Shown piece after piece: positions 17,050 through 26,591 of a stretch of DNA of 64,000 bases. The number at the start of each line of letters is the position of its first letter. The first letter of the stretch is position 1. The stretch is from the NCBI RefSeq assembly GCF_000739375.1, contig NZ_CP006704.1:682001-746000 (forward strand), in the 5' to 3' direction. The position numbers and the translations under genes are program-made. Source of the stretch: Comamonas testosteroni TK102. GTDB taxonomy: Bacteria > Pseudomonadota > Gammaproteobacteria > Burkholderiales > Burkholderiaceae_C. The notes under the pieces were generated by a model. That model made no database searches and was not told the origin of the DNA. It was given only the letters and a program-made list of their open reading frames with translations.

Positions 17050-18309
17050 CTAGAAGACGCGACCCTCTTCCAGATGGGTACGTGTGCCATTGAGTTCATA
17101 GTCGCCCACGACCCGTGATTTGTGCAGCAAGGGGTTGTGGCTGAAGATGGTGCGCAGATTGCGCCAGTGCCTGTCCAGATTCAGCTTGCGTGAGGTGACC
17201 GAGGCTCCACCAACCTCGAACAGCCGCTCGGCGGCGTTGAGAGCCAGGCGGCTGACGACGAGCTGTGTCTTGGCCGTGGCCAGTGCGCCATGCAGCACGA
17301 TGTTCTCGGTGTCGTCATGCTCCAGCAGCAGTGCCTCGGCGCCCAGGTCGAGCTGGCGGGCGTTTTCTGCCACCAACTGGTCTATGGCATAGCTGGCTGC
17401 GGCCAGCTCTCCCACCACGGCCTGCACGAAATGATCATCGCACGAACGCTCGGCAGGACTGTGCATGGCCGGGCGTCCGAGGTGCAGTACATAGTGACGT
17501 GCATCGCTGAAGAGGTTGCGCACTATGCCGGCTGCGGTGGCCACCAGAATCAGCTGTCGTAGTGCCGAAGCATGGCGGCCAGGCAATTGCTCACGGGAGC
17601 TGGGACTGATCTCGTCGTCGTAGACCAGCACATTGTCCAGCTCCACGCTGCCGCTGGCCGTCAGGCGCTGGCCCATGCCGTCCCAGTCGTCGAGCACGCG
17701 CACGCCTTCGCGCTGAACGGGTATCACAGCCGTGATGCCCTGCTCCTGTGCGTTGACGGCAAAGACATTGAAATAGTCCGCATAGGCGGTTCCGGTGGCG
17801 TAGTACTTTTTGCCATTGAGGCGGTGGTGTTCTCCCTCGCGCCGCAGTGTCGAGGTACTGATACCTGCGCGTGCCGTGCCCAGCTCGGTGAATGCACCGC
17901 CGAACAGCTTGCCTTCCAGCACCCAGCCGATCTGGCGCTGTGCGAGCGGCGAAGGGCTTCGGTCCAGGCGCAGCAGCTCGGTCGTGTTGAAGTGAGTGCG
18001 CAGTGCATGGGCAACGTTCGAATCTGCTGCAGCGAGCGTGGCAACCACCTCGATGACATCGGCGATGGATCCGCCGGGGCCGCCTTGCTCGCGACCTATG
18101 CGCAGTGCCCCTATGCCTGAAGCACGCAGCAGATCAAAAGCCGCAAAAGGGGCTTCGCGCTGCAGCTCGCGCTGCGCCGCGCCGGGAGCAATGGCTGCGG
18201 CGAGCTGCGGCAGACCCGAGAGTATGTCTGTGCGGCCTGGGCGAGCGGATGGCGCTGCAGATTCCTGTGCGGCCGCGGCTTGCCGCAGAGGTGTGACGAA
18301 TGCATTCAT
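17050..18309 (-). CDS. Acyl-CoA dehydrogenase-fold flavin monooxygenase, SfnB/DszC-like, copy A (419 aa)
   Basis: The protein has the acyl-CoA dehydrogenase fold but not the features of a CoA enzyme. Its closest recognisable relatives are SfnB and the FMNH2-dependent monooxygenases of the DszC type that oxidise organic sulfur to sulfoxides and sulfones. Visible blocks are ASGIGALRIGREQGGPG, GGAFTELGTARAGIST, LNGKKYYATGTAYADYF and, near the end, FSHNPLLHKSRVVGDY. It is on the minus strand downstream of the aldo/keto reductase and peptide-type ABC transporter, and a paralogue lies at 28117-29355 in the divergent plus-strand operon with a DszB-like gene. A role in organosulfur oxidation is inferred from family and context; the substrate is unknown. 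Reduced flavin would have to come from a reductase encoded elsewhere. Confidence 0.8.
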   Translation of the reverse strand: MNAFVTPLRQAAAAQESAAPSARPGRTDILSGLPQLAAAIAPGAAQRELQREAPFAAFDLLRASGIGALRIGREQGGPGGSIADVIEVVATLAAADSNVAHALRTHFNTTELLRLDRSPSPLAQRQIGWVLEGKLFGGAFTELGTARAGISTSTLRREGEHHRLNGKKYYATGTAYADYFNVFAVNAQEQGITAVIPVQREGVRVLDDWDGMGQRLTASGSVELDNVLVYDDEISPSSREQLPGRHASALRQLILVATAAGIVRNLFSDARHYVLHLGRPAMHSPAERSCDDHFVQAVVGELAAASYAIDQLVAENARQLDLGAEALLLEHDDTENIVLHGALATAKTQLVVSRLALNAAERLFEVGGASVTSRKLNLDRHWRNLRTIFSHNPLLHKSRVVGDYELNGTRTHLEEGRVF

Positions 18310-18338
18310 CGGTGATGGCCTGTTTCGGACTTTGAGCG

Positions 18339-18403
18339 GCAGACGCCACCGTGAAAGCCAGGTCAGGCAGAAGTTTCACGATGGTGCCTGCAGAGGCGTC
18401 TGC
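18339..18403. repeat. Long inverted repeat between the aldo/keto reductase and flavoenzyme genes
   Basis: GCAGACGCC (18339-18347) pairs with GGCGTCTGC (18395-18403). Inside it CACCGTGAAA pairs imperfectly with TTTCACGATGGTG. The structure fills most of the 98-base gap between two minus-strand genes. No T run follows on the minus strand, so it may be an mRNA-stability or processing hairpin rather than a terminator. Confidence 0.6.
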
Positions 18404-18407
18404 CGGC

Positions 18408-19424
18408 CTATGCGGCGGCAACGTAGGGAATGCGGCCTTCCACAGGGTGACCGGGGTCGGTGAAGCCCAGTGTTGAAGGATGGCCCGCAGCTACCAGGCG
18501 GTTGACCAGGGCTTCGTCCTCGGCAGTGAACCGGTAGTTCAGGGCACGGATATAGCCTTCCCACTGCTCGGGAGTGCGGGGGCCGGCAATTGCAGAGGTG
18601 ATCAGGCGGTTGTTGAGCACCCAGGCCAGAGCAAAATCGACGGTGCTGATGTCGCGCGCGTCGGTGTGCTGTTTGATTTCGGCAGCGATGTCGATGGATT
18701 CGGGACGCCACTCGGTCTCCAGCAGGCGTTTGTCCTTGCGTGCGGCGCGTGAGCCAGGATCGGCAGTTTCCAGGCTCGGGTACTTGGCCGTCAGCACGCC
18801 TCGCGCGAGAGGGCTGTAGGAGACCACGCCCAGTCCATAGGCTGCAGCCGCCGGCAACTGCTCTGCTTCGGCCGTGCGGTTGACGATGTTGTAGAGCGGC
18901 TGGCTGGCGATGGGGCGGTCTATGCCTTCGGCATCGGCCAGGTGCGCCACCTCGGCAATGCGCCAGCCGCGGAAGTTGGACAGGCCAAAGTAGCGCAGCT
19001 TACCGGCGCGGATCAGATCGCCGATGGCGCGGACTGCCTCGCCTAGCGGGGCATCGAAATCTGCGCGATGAAAGTACAGCAGGTCAATGTAGTCTGTGCC
19101 AAGGCGGCGCAGGCTGTTTTCCACCGATTCGATGATCCATTTGCGCGAGGTGCCGGCACGATTGGGGCCTTCGCCTAGCGGGTTGCCGAACTTGGTAGCC
19201 AGAACCCAGTCGTTGCGGTCTGCGGCCAGGGCACGACCCACAACCTGCTCGGTCACGCCCTTTTGATAGACGTCGGCGGTATCGATGAAGTTGATGCCCT
19301 GGGATTTGGCCCTGGCGATGATCTCATGCGAGGTCTTTTCATCGGTGGGGCCTCCAAACATCATGGTGCCCAGTGCGAGGCGGGAGACTTTGAGGCCGCT
19401 GCGGCCCAGATAGCGATAGGTCAT
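18408..19424 (-). CDS. Aldo/keto reductase (338 aa)
   Basis: An NADPH-dependent oxidoreductase of the YghZ/YajO-like branch. It starts MTYRYLGRSGLKVSRLALGTM, has the catalytic Asp and Tyr in FIDTADVYQKG, the Lys in WVLATKFGNP and the His in LLYFHRAD, and has the cofactor-binding AIAGPRTPEQ near the end. Its ATG is 21 bases after the end of the ABC ATPase gene on the same strand, so it belongs to that operon. It may reduce an aldehyde or ketone released by the neighbouring monooxygenases. This is inference; the family alone does not fix a substrate. Confidence 0.88.
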   Translation of the reverse strand: MTYRYLGRSGLKVSRLALGTMMFGGPTDEKTSHEIIARAKSQGINFIDTADVYQKGVTEQVVGRALAADRNDWVLATKFGNPLGEGPNRAGTSRKWIIESVENSLRRLGTDYIDLLYFHRADFDAPLGEAVRAIGDLIRAGKLRYFGLSNFRGWRIAEVAHLADAEGIDRPIASQPLYNIVNRTAEAEQLPAAAAYGLGVVSYSPLARGVLTAKYPSLETADPGSRAARKDKRLLETEWRPESIDIAAEIKQHTDARDISTVDFALAWVLNNRLITSAIAGPRTPEQWEGYIRALNYRFTAEDEALVNRLVAAGHPSTLGFTDPGHPVEGRIPYVAAA

Positions 19425-19445
19425 GGAGATGGCTTTGATCGGTGG

Positions 19446-20405
19446 TTAGTGGAGAAAGGAAATCACAGAGGTCTGTGGATGGTGGCAAGCGACCTGGTGG
19501 CCGCCTCCCAGATCGGTCAATGCAGGCTCCTGCCTCAGGCACAGTTCGCTGGCCCTGGGGCAGCGAGGATGGAAACGGCAGCCCGACGGCAGGTTCTGCG
19601 GACTTGGGAGATCGCCGCTCAGCGGGGCTGCCTGCCGGTGGCGGGATGGGTCGGGCACGGCATCGATCAAGGCCTGGGTGTAGGGGTGGCGAGGAGTGCT
19701 CCAAAGGCTGCGGCGATCGGCGCTCTCGACGATGCGCCCCAGATACATGACTAGCACGCGGTCGGCAAAATACTGCACCACGGACAGATCGTGCGAGATG
19801 AACAGGTAGGAGAGACCGAACTCGCGTTTCATCTCGACCAGAAGGTTCAGAATCTGGGCCTGAATCGACAGGTCCAGGGCTGACACCGGCTCGTCGCAGA
19901 CCACCAGATCTGGCTGCAGCATCAGAGCCCGTGCAATGCCCAGGCGCTGGCGCTGGCCGCCCGAGAATTCATGCGGGTAACGACTCAAAGCGCTGCGCGG
20001 CAGGCCTACGCGGTCGAGCAACTGCTCCACTTGCCTGCGGCGCTGGGAACGATCACCGAGGCCATGCACCTGCAACGGTGTCTCGAGAATGCTGCCAATG
20101 CTGTGGCGCGGATTCAGCGAGGCGAACGGGTCCTGGAAGATCATCTGCATGCGCTTGCGCAGGCCGCGCAACTGAGCGCCCTTGAGCGGCAGGATGTCCT
20201 GCCCGTCGAGCGTGATATGCCCTGCCGTCGGTGTTTCGAGCCGCAGCAGGCTGCGACCCAGGGTGGATTTGCCGCAACCCGACTCGCCCACCAGGCCCAC
20301 GGTTTCGCCGCGTTCCACGGTGAAGGAAACGCCGTCCACGGCGCGCAGCACGCCCTTGGGCAATTTGAAATGGGTCTGAAGATCGCTGACGTTCAGCAGG
20401 CTCAT
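19446..20405 (-). CDS. Peptide-type ABC transporter ATP-binding protein, DppF/OppF-like (319 aa)
   Basis: Cytoplasmic ATPase subunit of a dipeptide/oligopeptide/nickel-type importer. Walker A is [11 protein letters not shown], the signature is [15 protein letters not shown], and Walker B is [11 protein letters not shown]. The C-terminal [14 protein letters not shown] is the cysteine-containing oligopeptide-transporter tail. ATG 20405 is chosen because it gives the normal start [13 protein letters not shown] with AGGA upstream; the frame is open to 20489 within the preceding gene. It is the fourth gene of a tightly packed dppBCD-like operon. The binding proteins are probably those of the divergent operon. 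Confidence 0.92.
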   Translation of the reverse strand: MSLLNVSDLQTHFKLPKGVLRAVDGVSFTVERGETVGLVGESGCGKSTLGRSLLRLETPTAGHITLDGQDILPLKGAQLRGLRKRMQMIFQDPFASLNPRHSIGSILETPLQVHGLGDRSQRRRQVEQLLDRVGLPRSALSRYPHEFSGGQRQRLGIARALMLQPDLVVCDEPVSALDLSIQAQILNLLVEMKREFGLSYLFISHDLSVVQYFADRVLVMYLGRIVESADRRSLWSTPRHPYTQALIDAVPDPSRHRQAAPLSGDLPSPQNLPSGCRFHPRCPRASELCLRQEPALTDLGGGHQVACHHPQTSVISFLH

Positions 20406-20412
20406 GGCAATC

Positions 20413-21411
<999 letters not shown>

Positions 21412-22428
21412 TCAGCGCTCCTGCGAAAAACGTGGGTTCAGCGCGTCGTTGAGGCCGTCGCCGATGAGGTTGAAGGCCAGCACGGCAAACACTATGGCCA
21501 GGCCCGGCGCGGCGGTCAGATACCAGGCGGTACGCAGCAGCTCGCGCCCCGCGCCGATCATGCTGCCCCAACTGACGACATTGGGGTCGCCCATGCCCAT
21601 GAAGGACAGCGCGGATTCCAGCAGAATGGCCGAGGCCACCATGACCGAGGAGGTGACGATGATCGGGGGCAGGGCATTGGGAAGGATTTCGCGCAGGATG
21701 ATGCGGGCATGCGAGTAGCCCAGGGCACGCGCGGCCAGCACAAAGTCCTTTTCGCGCAGCGAACGGAACTCGGCGCGCACCAGGCGAGCCACGGTCGGCC
21801 AGGTCACCAGACCTATGGCCATGACGATCGTGCCTATCGCCGGTTGTGCAATGGCGACCAGAACGACCAGCAGGATGAAGCCGGGAATGGTCTGGAACAG
21901 CACCACCACGCGCTGCAGCACGTCATCGACCCAGCCTCCGAAATAGCCGCTGATCGAGCCGATACCGATGCCCAGGCTCAGACCGATCAGGGTTGCCGAG
22001 ATGCCTACCAGCAGCGAAATCCGGGCGCCGTGGGCAATGCCGGCCGCTACATCACGCCCCATGGAATCGGTGCCGAGCAGAAACTGCGAGTCCTGGCCTG
22101 GCCAGAGAAAGGGCTGGGCCACCATGTCCAGCGGATCGCCGGGATAAAGCCAGGGGGCAGCCAGGGCCAGCGCCAGAACCGCCAGCAAAAAGGCGCAGCC
22201 CAGCATGGCCGTTGGGTTGTGCAGAAAAATGCGCAGTGCTCGATGGCCCTGGCTTGTGCTGCCTGCACTGGCCTCGCTGGTGGTGGTACGCACTGCATCG
22301 GGTGCGTGCACATTGGGCCAGGGGGGCGCCGGCTCGGGCGCTGCGGCCTCGTTGCGCGCGGCAGTCGCAGCCGATGTAGCCGCGTTCGGTGCGGTCTGCA
22401 GCAGATCAGGTGTGGATGACAGGGACAT
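21412..22428 (-). CDS. Peptide-type ABC transporter permease, DppC/OppC-like (338 aa)
   Basis: Inner-membrane permease. About 70 poorly conserved, Ala- and Pro-rich N-terminal residues precede the first membrane segment (MLGCAFLLAVLALALAAPW). The block DSMGRDVAAGIAHGARISL is characteristic of DppC proteins. The coupling loop is near ARALGYSHARIILREILPN, which contacts the ATPases. ATG 22428 overlaps the stop of the DppB-like gene (TGATG) and is preferred to an in-frame start at 22458 inside that gene. Confidence 0.9.
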   Translation of the reverse strand: MSLSSTPDLLQTAPNAATSAATAARNEAAAPEPAPPWPNVHAPDAVRTTTSEASAGSTSQGHRALRIFLHNPTAMLGCAFLLAVLALALAAPWLYPGDPLDMVAQPFLWPGQDSQFLLGTDSMGRDVAAGIAHGARISLLVGISATLIGLSLGIGIGSISGYFGGWVDDVLQRVVVLFQTIPGFILLVVLVAIAQPAIGTIVMAIGLVTWPTVARLVRAEFRSLREKDFVLAARALGYSHARIILREILPNALPPIIVTSSVMVASAILLESALSFMGMGDPNVVSWGSMIGAGRELLRTAWYLTAAPGLAIVFAVLAFNLIGDGLNDALNPRFSQER

Positions 22429-23414
22429 CAGCGAACCTCGATGCGCGGGTCCAGCCACGCGTGCAGCAGATCGACCAGCACATTGGCGGCGATCACCAGC
22501 AGGGAAGAAAGAAACAGCACGCCCATCAGCACATTGAAGTCACGGCTGAGCACGGCTTCGAACGCGAGCCGACCCAGGCCAGGCCAGCTGTAGACGGTTT
22601 CGACGACCACGGCGCCGCCAAGCATGCCGCCCAGGTGCATGCCCGCCATGGTCGTGACGGGTAGCAGGGCGTTGCGCAATACATGGCGCAGCGTGATGCG
22701 CCAGGGAGAAAGGCCCTTGGCTGCTGCGGTGCGCACAAAGTCCTGGGACTGCACCTCCAGCATGGCCGCACGTGTCAGCCGCGCATAGATGGCGACAAAG
22801 AACAAGGCCAGCGAGGTGGCAGGCAGGACCATGTAGCGCAACTGGTCCAGCACGGCAGCCAGACCGCTGAGCTGCGAGCCAATGCTGGCCGATCCGCCGC
22901 TGGGCAACCAGCCCAGCTGCACCGAGAACAGCACGATCAGCATCAGCCCGACCCAGAAGCCCGGCACCGAATAGAACAGCAGGGACAGCACCGAGAGCAG
23001 GCGGTCGGGCAGGCGGCCTGCGAAGTACGCCATGGCCGCGCCCAGCGCGATGCCCAGCGTCAGCGCGATGGACAGGGCCAGCCCCATCAGCAGCAGCGTG
23101 CTTGGCAGGCGCTGAGCTATCAGAGCCATCACCGGCATGTTGTAGCGTGGCGAGAAGCCCAGGCTGAGATGGGCGAGGTTGCCCAGATAGGCCTGCAACT
23201 GCTCGAACACTGTCAGATCGAGCCCGAAGCGCGAGCGCAGTGCCGCCAGGGTCTCGGCCGTGGCCGCGCCGGCTTCACCAGCCATGACATCGGCGGCATC
23301 GCCCGGCGTCAGCTGCAGCAGCAGAAAGTTCAATACGGCGACGCCCAGCACGGTGGGGACCGCATATTTCGCATTGGACCAAAGCGAGCGTAATAAACGT
23401 GGAGTGGCACTCAT
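22428..23414 (-). CDS. Peptide-type ABC transporter permease, DppB/OppB-like (328 aa)
   Basis: Inner-membrane permease with about six membrane spans. Family blocks are GVAVLNFLLLQLTPGD at the first span, LSLGFSPRYNMPV, the coupling-loop region FVRTAAAKGLSPWRITLRHVLRNALLP and VVVETVYSWPGLGRLAFEAVLSRD. It is the first gene of the minus-strand operon (permeases, two ATPases, aldo/keto reductase, flavoenzyme), which diverges from the SfnG-like gene at 23773 across an AT-rich control region. Confidence 0.9.
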   Translation of the reverse strand: MSATPRLLRSLWSNAKYAVPTVLGVAVLNFLLLQLTPGDAADVMAGEAGAATAETLAALRSRFGLDLTVFEQLQAYLGNLAHLSLGFSPRYNMPVMALIAQRLPSTLLLMGLALSIALTLGIALGAAMAYFAGRLPDRLLSVLSLLFYSVPGFWVGLMLIVLFSVQLGWLPSGGSASIGSQLSGLAAVLDQLRYMVLPATSLALFFVAIYARLTRAAMLEVQSQDFVRTAAAKGLSPWRITLRHVLRNALLPVTTMAGMHLGGMLGGAVVVETVYSWPGLGRLAFEAVLSRDFNVLMGVLFLSSLLVIAANVLVDLLHAWLDPRIEVR

Positions 23415-23772
23415 GGGGATTCGTGTGTTAATCCATGAATGATAGAGGCGTAAATATTCAGTGAAATCTGTTTATTGAGCCTGATTTCTTATATCGATCA
23501 TTGAAAAATAAATAAGAAAGATTTCATGAGTGAATTATTGGAGAAGTACAGATTATATTTTTGAGATTCTTGTTTATGTTTGAAAAATCTATAGGCGTGA
23601 GTATTCGGATTTGCTTGAGGGGCAAGGGCTTGGCATATTTCTGAATATGCAAATGCGAAATTATTGCTAGGGATATCAGAGTCGTCATGTGATTATTGGA
23701 AGGCGCTGTGATTCGGTATTTTCATTTCTATAGAAATATCTGCGTCACATATCAAGACCCCATGGCTGATCT
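23415..23772. promoter_or_regulatory. AT-rich divergent control region of the organosulfur gene sets
   Basis: These 358 bases are strikingly A+T-rich compared with the GC-rich genes on both sides. They separate the ABC transporter operon from the plus-strand operon and must hold both promoters. A perfect 14-base palindrome, ATTTCTATAGAAAT, lies at 23724-23737, about 36 bases before the start codon at 23773, and is a candidate operator. No regulator gene is adjacent, so control by a global sulfur regulator such as a CysB-type protein is possible but unproven. Confidence 0.6.
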
Positions 23773-24957
23773 ATGACTTCTGCATTACGACCTGGCTCTC
23801 TCGTGGATTGGGAGAATTTCCCTTCACCTCTTGAATATTCCGAAAGCCCGCTTTCCAAGGCTTTCAATCAGCCGGTTCTGCTCGGCCTGTTTCTGCCCAT
23901 ACAGGCCGGTGGCTGGAGTGCTTCGACCTTGCCGCGCAGCACCGACTGGAGTTTTGACTACAACCGGGATCTGGTGCTTCACGCCGAGAAGCTGGGGTTC
24001 GACCTGGTGTTTGCCTTGTCGCAATGGCTGCCCAAGGGCGGGTATGGCGGAGTCTTCAATGGCCAGGCGCTGGATTCGTTTGCCACGACGGCGGCACTGA
24101 CTTCTGTCACCAGCCGCATCATGCTGATCTCGACCATCCACGTGCTCTACGGACCTCTGCACCCCCTGCATCTGGCCAAGTGGGGCGCCACGCTGGATCA
24201 CATCTCGGGAGGGCGCTGGGGCATCAATGTGGTGACGGGTCATCGCGAGGTGGAGCACAAGATGTTCGGCTGGGAGCAGATCGAGCATGACCAGCGCTAT
24301 GCGCTGGCTTCGGAGTTCATCGAAGTGGTGCAGCGCCTGTGGGTCGATGAAGAGAATTTCTCGTTCTCGGGCCGCTCGCCCTGGAGGCTGGGCGGCGGCT
24401 TTGTGAGTCCCAAGCCGCGCTATGGCCGGCCGGTGCTGGTCAATGCCACGGGCTCGGAGGCGGGCATCGAATTCGCGGCCAGATACTCGGACCTGATTTT
24501 CATCACCAGCCCTGGCGCCTCGGACTTCGCGCGCGCCATCGAAGTGCTGCCCGACCATGCGGCGCGGGTCAAGCAGGTGGCGCGCAACGCGGGGCGATCA
24601 GTGCGCACCTTGCTCAATCCCATGGTGATCAGCCGTGAGACCGAGAAGGAGACCTGGGCCTATCACGATGCCATCGTGGCCCATCAGGACCTGCGCACAC
24701 CCGAGGGCTTCAACAGCCACAAAAGCGATGCCCATGCCTGGAAGGGTCGTGCAGGTCTTGATGAGCCCAAGCGTCGGGCCATAGGTGGAAACATCGAAGT
24801 CATCGGCACGCCCGAGCAGGTGGTCGAGCAGTTCGTGCAGCTCAAGCGTGCAGGCATTGACGGCCTGCAGCTGAGCTTCTTCGACTTCAAGCCCGATCTG
24901 GAGTTTTTCGGTGATCGCATTCTGCCGCTCATGAAGCAGGCTGGTCTGCGCTTGTGA
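23773..24957 (+). CDS. FMNH2-dependent LLM-class monooxygenase, SfnG-like (394 aa)
   Basis: A flavin-dependent oxidoreductase with the bacterial luciferase fold. RSTDWSFDYNRDLVLHAEKLGFD, GGRWGINVVTG and the C-terminal GTPEQVVEQF are typical of the branch that holds dimethyl-sulfone monooxygenase SfnG, alkanesulfonate monooxygenases and RutA. These enzymes use reduced FMN and O2 to cleave C-S or C-N bonds. It is the first gene of the plus-strand operon, which also has a DszC-like flavoenzyme and a DszB-like desulfinase, so a sulfone or sulfonate substrate is likely. The Shine-Dalgarno site is weak. Its TGA overlaps a GTG of the next frame, but I place the next start downstream. Confidence 0.82.
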   Translation: MTSALRPGSLVDWENFPSPLEYSESPLSKAFNQPVLLGLFLPIQAGGWSASTLPRSTDWSFDYNRDLVLHAEKLGFDLVFALSQWLPKGGYGGVFNGQALDSFATTAALTSVTSRIMLISTIHVLYGPLHPLHLAKWGATLDHISGGRWGINVVTGHREVEHKMFGWEQIEHDQRYALASEFIEVVQRLWVDEENFSFSGRSPWRLGGGFVSPKPRYGRPVLVNATGSEAGIEFAARYSDLIFITSPGASDFARAIEVLPDHAARVKQVARNAGRSVRTLLNPMVISRETEKETWAYHDAIVAHQDLRTPEGFNSHKSDAHAWKGRAGLDEPKRRAIGGNIEVIGTPEQVVEQFVQLKRAGIDGLQLSFFDFKPDLEFFGDRILPLMKQAGLRL

Positions 24958-25004
24958 GCGCCGCCGTTCTGCATCGTCCTTCCTCTTTCTTGCTGATCTC
25001 TCCC

Positions 25005-26591
25005 ATGCATACCATTTACAAGCCCATGTTCTGGGCTCTGCTGTCCGTGATTACTGCGGGCGCCCATGGCCAGACGCCGGCCACACCCGTCAAAGGGGGC
25101 ACGGTGACTGCGGTGGTCGCCCAGGAACCCACCTCGCTGGTATCGTTTCTGGACACCAAGACCGACAACCGCGATATCAGTGCCAAGATCACCGAAGGCC
25201 TGTTGCGCTATGACGCTCAGTTCAAACCCCAGCCGTTGCTGGCCACATCCTGGAGCATCAGCGCTGACGGCCTCAGATACACCTTCAAGCTGCGCCAGGG
25301 AGTGAAGTTCCATGACGGCCAGGATTTCAGCTCGGCCGATGTACGCTATTCGCTGCTGACGCAGAAAAGGCTGGGGCCGCGCGGCCGCATCACGCTGCAG
25401 AGCCTGGAGCGTGTGGATACGCCAGATCCCCACACGGCCGTGCTAGTGCTCTCCAGACCGGCGCCTTTTCTGCTGAAGTCGCTGTCGTCGGCAGAGCTAC
25501 CCATCGTTGCGGCCCGGCGCTACGGCGATGCAGATCCGCTGGCAAGCCCCAACATCACGGCCCCCGTGGGCACCGGTCCCTTTGTGTTCGAGCAATGGGT
25601 GCGCGGCAGCCATGTGATCCTCAAGCGCAATCCGAACTACTGGCGCCAGGGCGTGCCCCATGTGGATCGCGTGGTCTTCCGCTTTGTCCGCGATCCCTCG
25701 GCGATCTCTGCGGCCGTGGAAACAGGCGAGGCCGATATCGCCCAGAACCTGAGTCTGGCCGATCTCGGACGCCTGCTGCAAAAGCCCGCGCTCAAGCTGG
25801 ACGCCAGCTATGACGCCTTTCTCAACAATGCGTCCTTTCTTGAATTCAATGTAGAGAACCCGGTGCTGGCCAAGGCCGAGGTGCGTCATGCGATCGCGCA
25901 TGCAGTGGACCGCCAGTTCATCGTCAACAACGTCTACTACAAGCAGGCGGAGCTGGTGAACTCGCCGATTCCCAAGGTGCTCGCCGGCTATTACGACGAC
26001 AGCAGCTTCAAGTATGGCTTCGATGTGAGCCGCGCCAACCAGCTGCTTGACGCGGCAGGTTACCCACGCCAGGCCAGCGGCCAGCGCTTCAGCCTCAGGC
26101 TCAGCTATATCCCAGGTGCCCAGTTCAAGCAGACGGCAGAGTACCTGCGCTCCGCACTCAACCGCGTGGGTATCAAGGTGGATATCCTCGATGGCGACCT
26201 GCCGACTTTTCTCAAGCGCGTCTACAGCTCGCGTGAGTTCGATCTGAACATCAACGGCCTGGGTCGATTGTTCGATCCCTCGGTGGGGGTGCAGCGTATC
26301 TACTGGTCCGACGGTATCAAGAACCCGTTGATCTGGATCAATGCCTCGCATTACAACAATCCCCAGGTCGACGAGCTGTTCCGCCAGGCGGCCGTCGAGT
26401 TGGACGACAGCCGGCGTGCCGCACAGTTCCGCCAGATCCAGCAGATCGTGGGACGGGATCTGCCCGTCTATCCGCTGGCCACCGTGCCATCGGCGCTGCG
26501 CGTGCACAGCACCCGCGTCCACGGGCTCAACAACAGCATCGACCTGACGGCAGGCGACTTCTCCGATCTCTGGCTGGAGCCCCGCAAATGA
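25005..26591 (+). CDS. Peptide-type ABC transporter binding protein, copy 1 (528 aa)
   Basis: A family 5 solute-binding protein (DppA/OppA group), expected to serve the importer on the other strand. The Sec signal peptide is MHTIYKPMFWALLSVITAGAHGQ, which supports ATG 25005 over the GTG at 24954. Family blocks are ITEGLLRYDAQFKPQPLLA, YTFKLRQGVKFHDGQDFSSADV and GTGPFVFEQWVRGSHVILKRNP. It is clearly paralogous to the protein at 29397-31022 in the same operon. Its stop codon overlaps the start of the amidase gene (ATGA at 26588-26591). Confidence 0.88.
   Translation: MHTIYKPMFWALLSVITAGAHGQTPATPVKGGTVTAVVAQEPTSLVSFLDTKTDNRDISAKITEGLLRYDAQFKPQPLLATSWSISADGLRYTFKLRQGVKFHDGQDFSSADVRYSLLTQKRLGPRGRITLQSLERVDTPDPHTAVLVLSRPAPFLLKSLSSAELPIVAARRYGDADPLASPNITAPVGTGPFVFEQWVRGSHVILKRNPNYWRQGVPHVDRVVFRFVRDPSAISAAVETGEADIAQNLSLADLGRLLQKPALKLDASYDAFLNNASFLEFNVENPVLAKAEVRHAIAHAVDRQFIVNNVYYKQAELVNSPIPKVLAGYYDDSSFKYGFDVSRANQLLDAAGYPRQASGQRFSLRLSYIPGAQFKQTAEYLRSALNRVGIKVDILDGDLPTFLKRVYSSREFDLNINGLGRLFDPSVGVQRIYWSDGIKNPLIWINASHYNNPQVDELFRQAAVELDDSRRAAQFRQIQQIVGRDLPVYPLATVPSALRVHSTRVHGLNNSIDLTAGDFSDLWLEPRK

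Noticed and set aside
23620..23665. A possible sigma-54 promoter in the A+T-rich divergent region (TGGCA ... TGCAA)
   Set aside because: GG and GC are 15 bases apart instead of the required 10.
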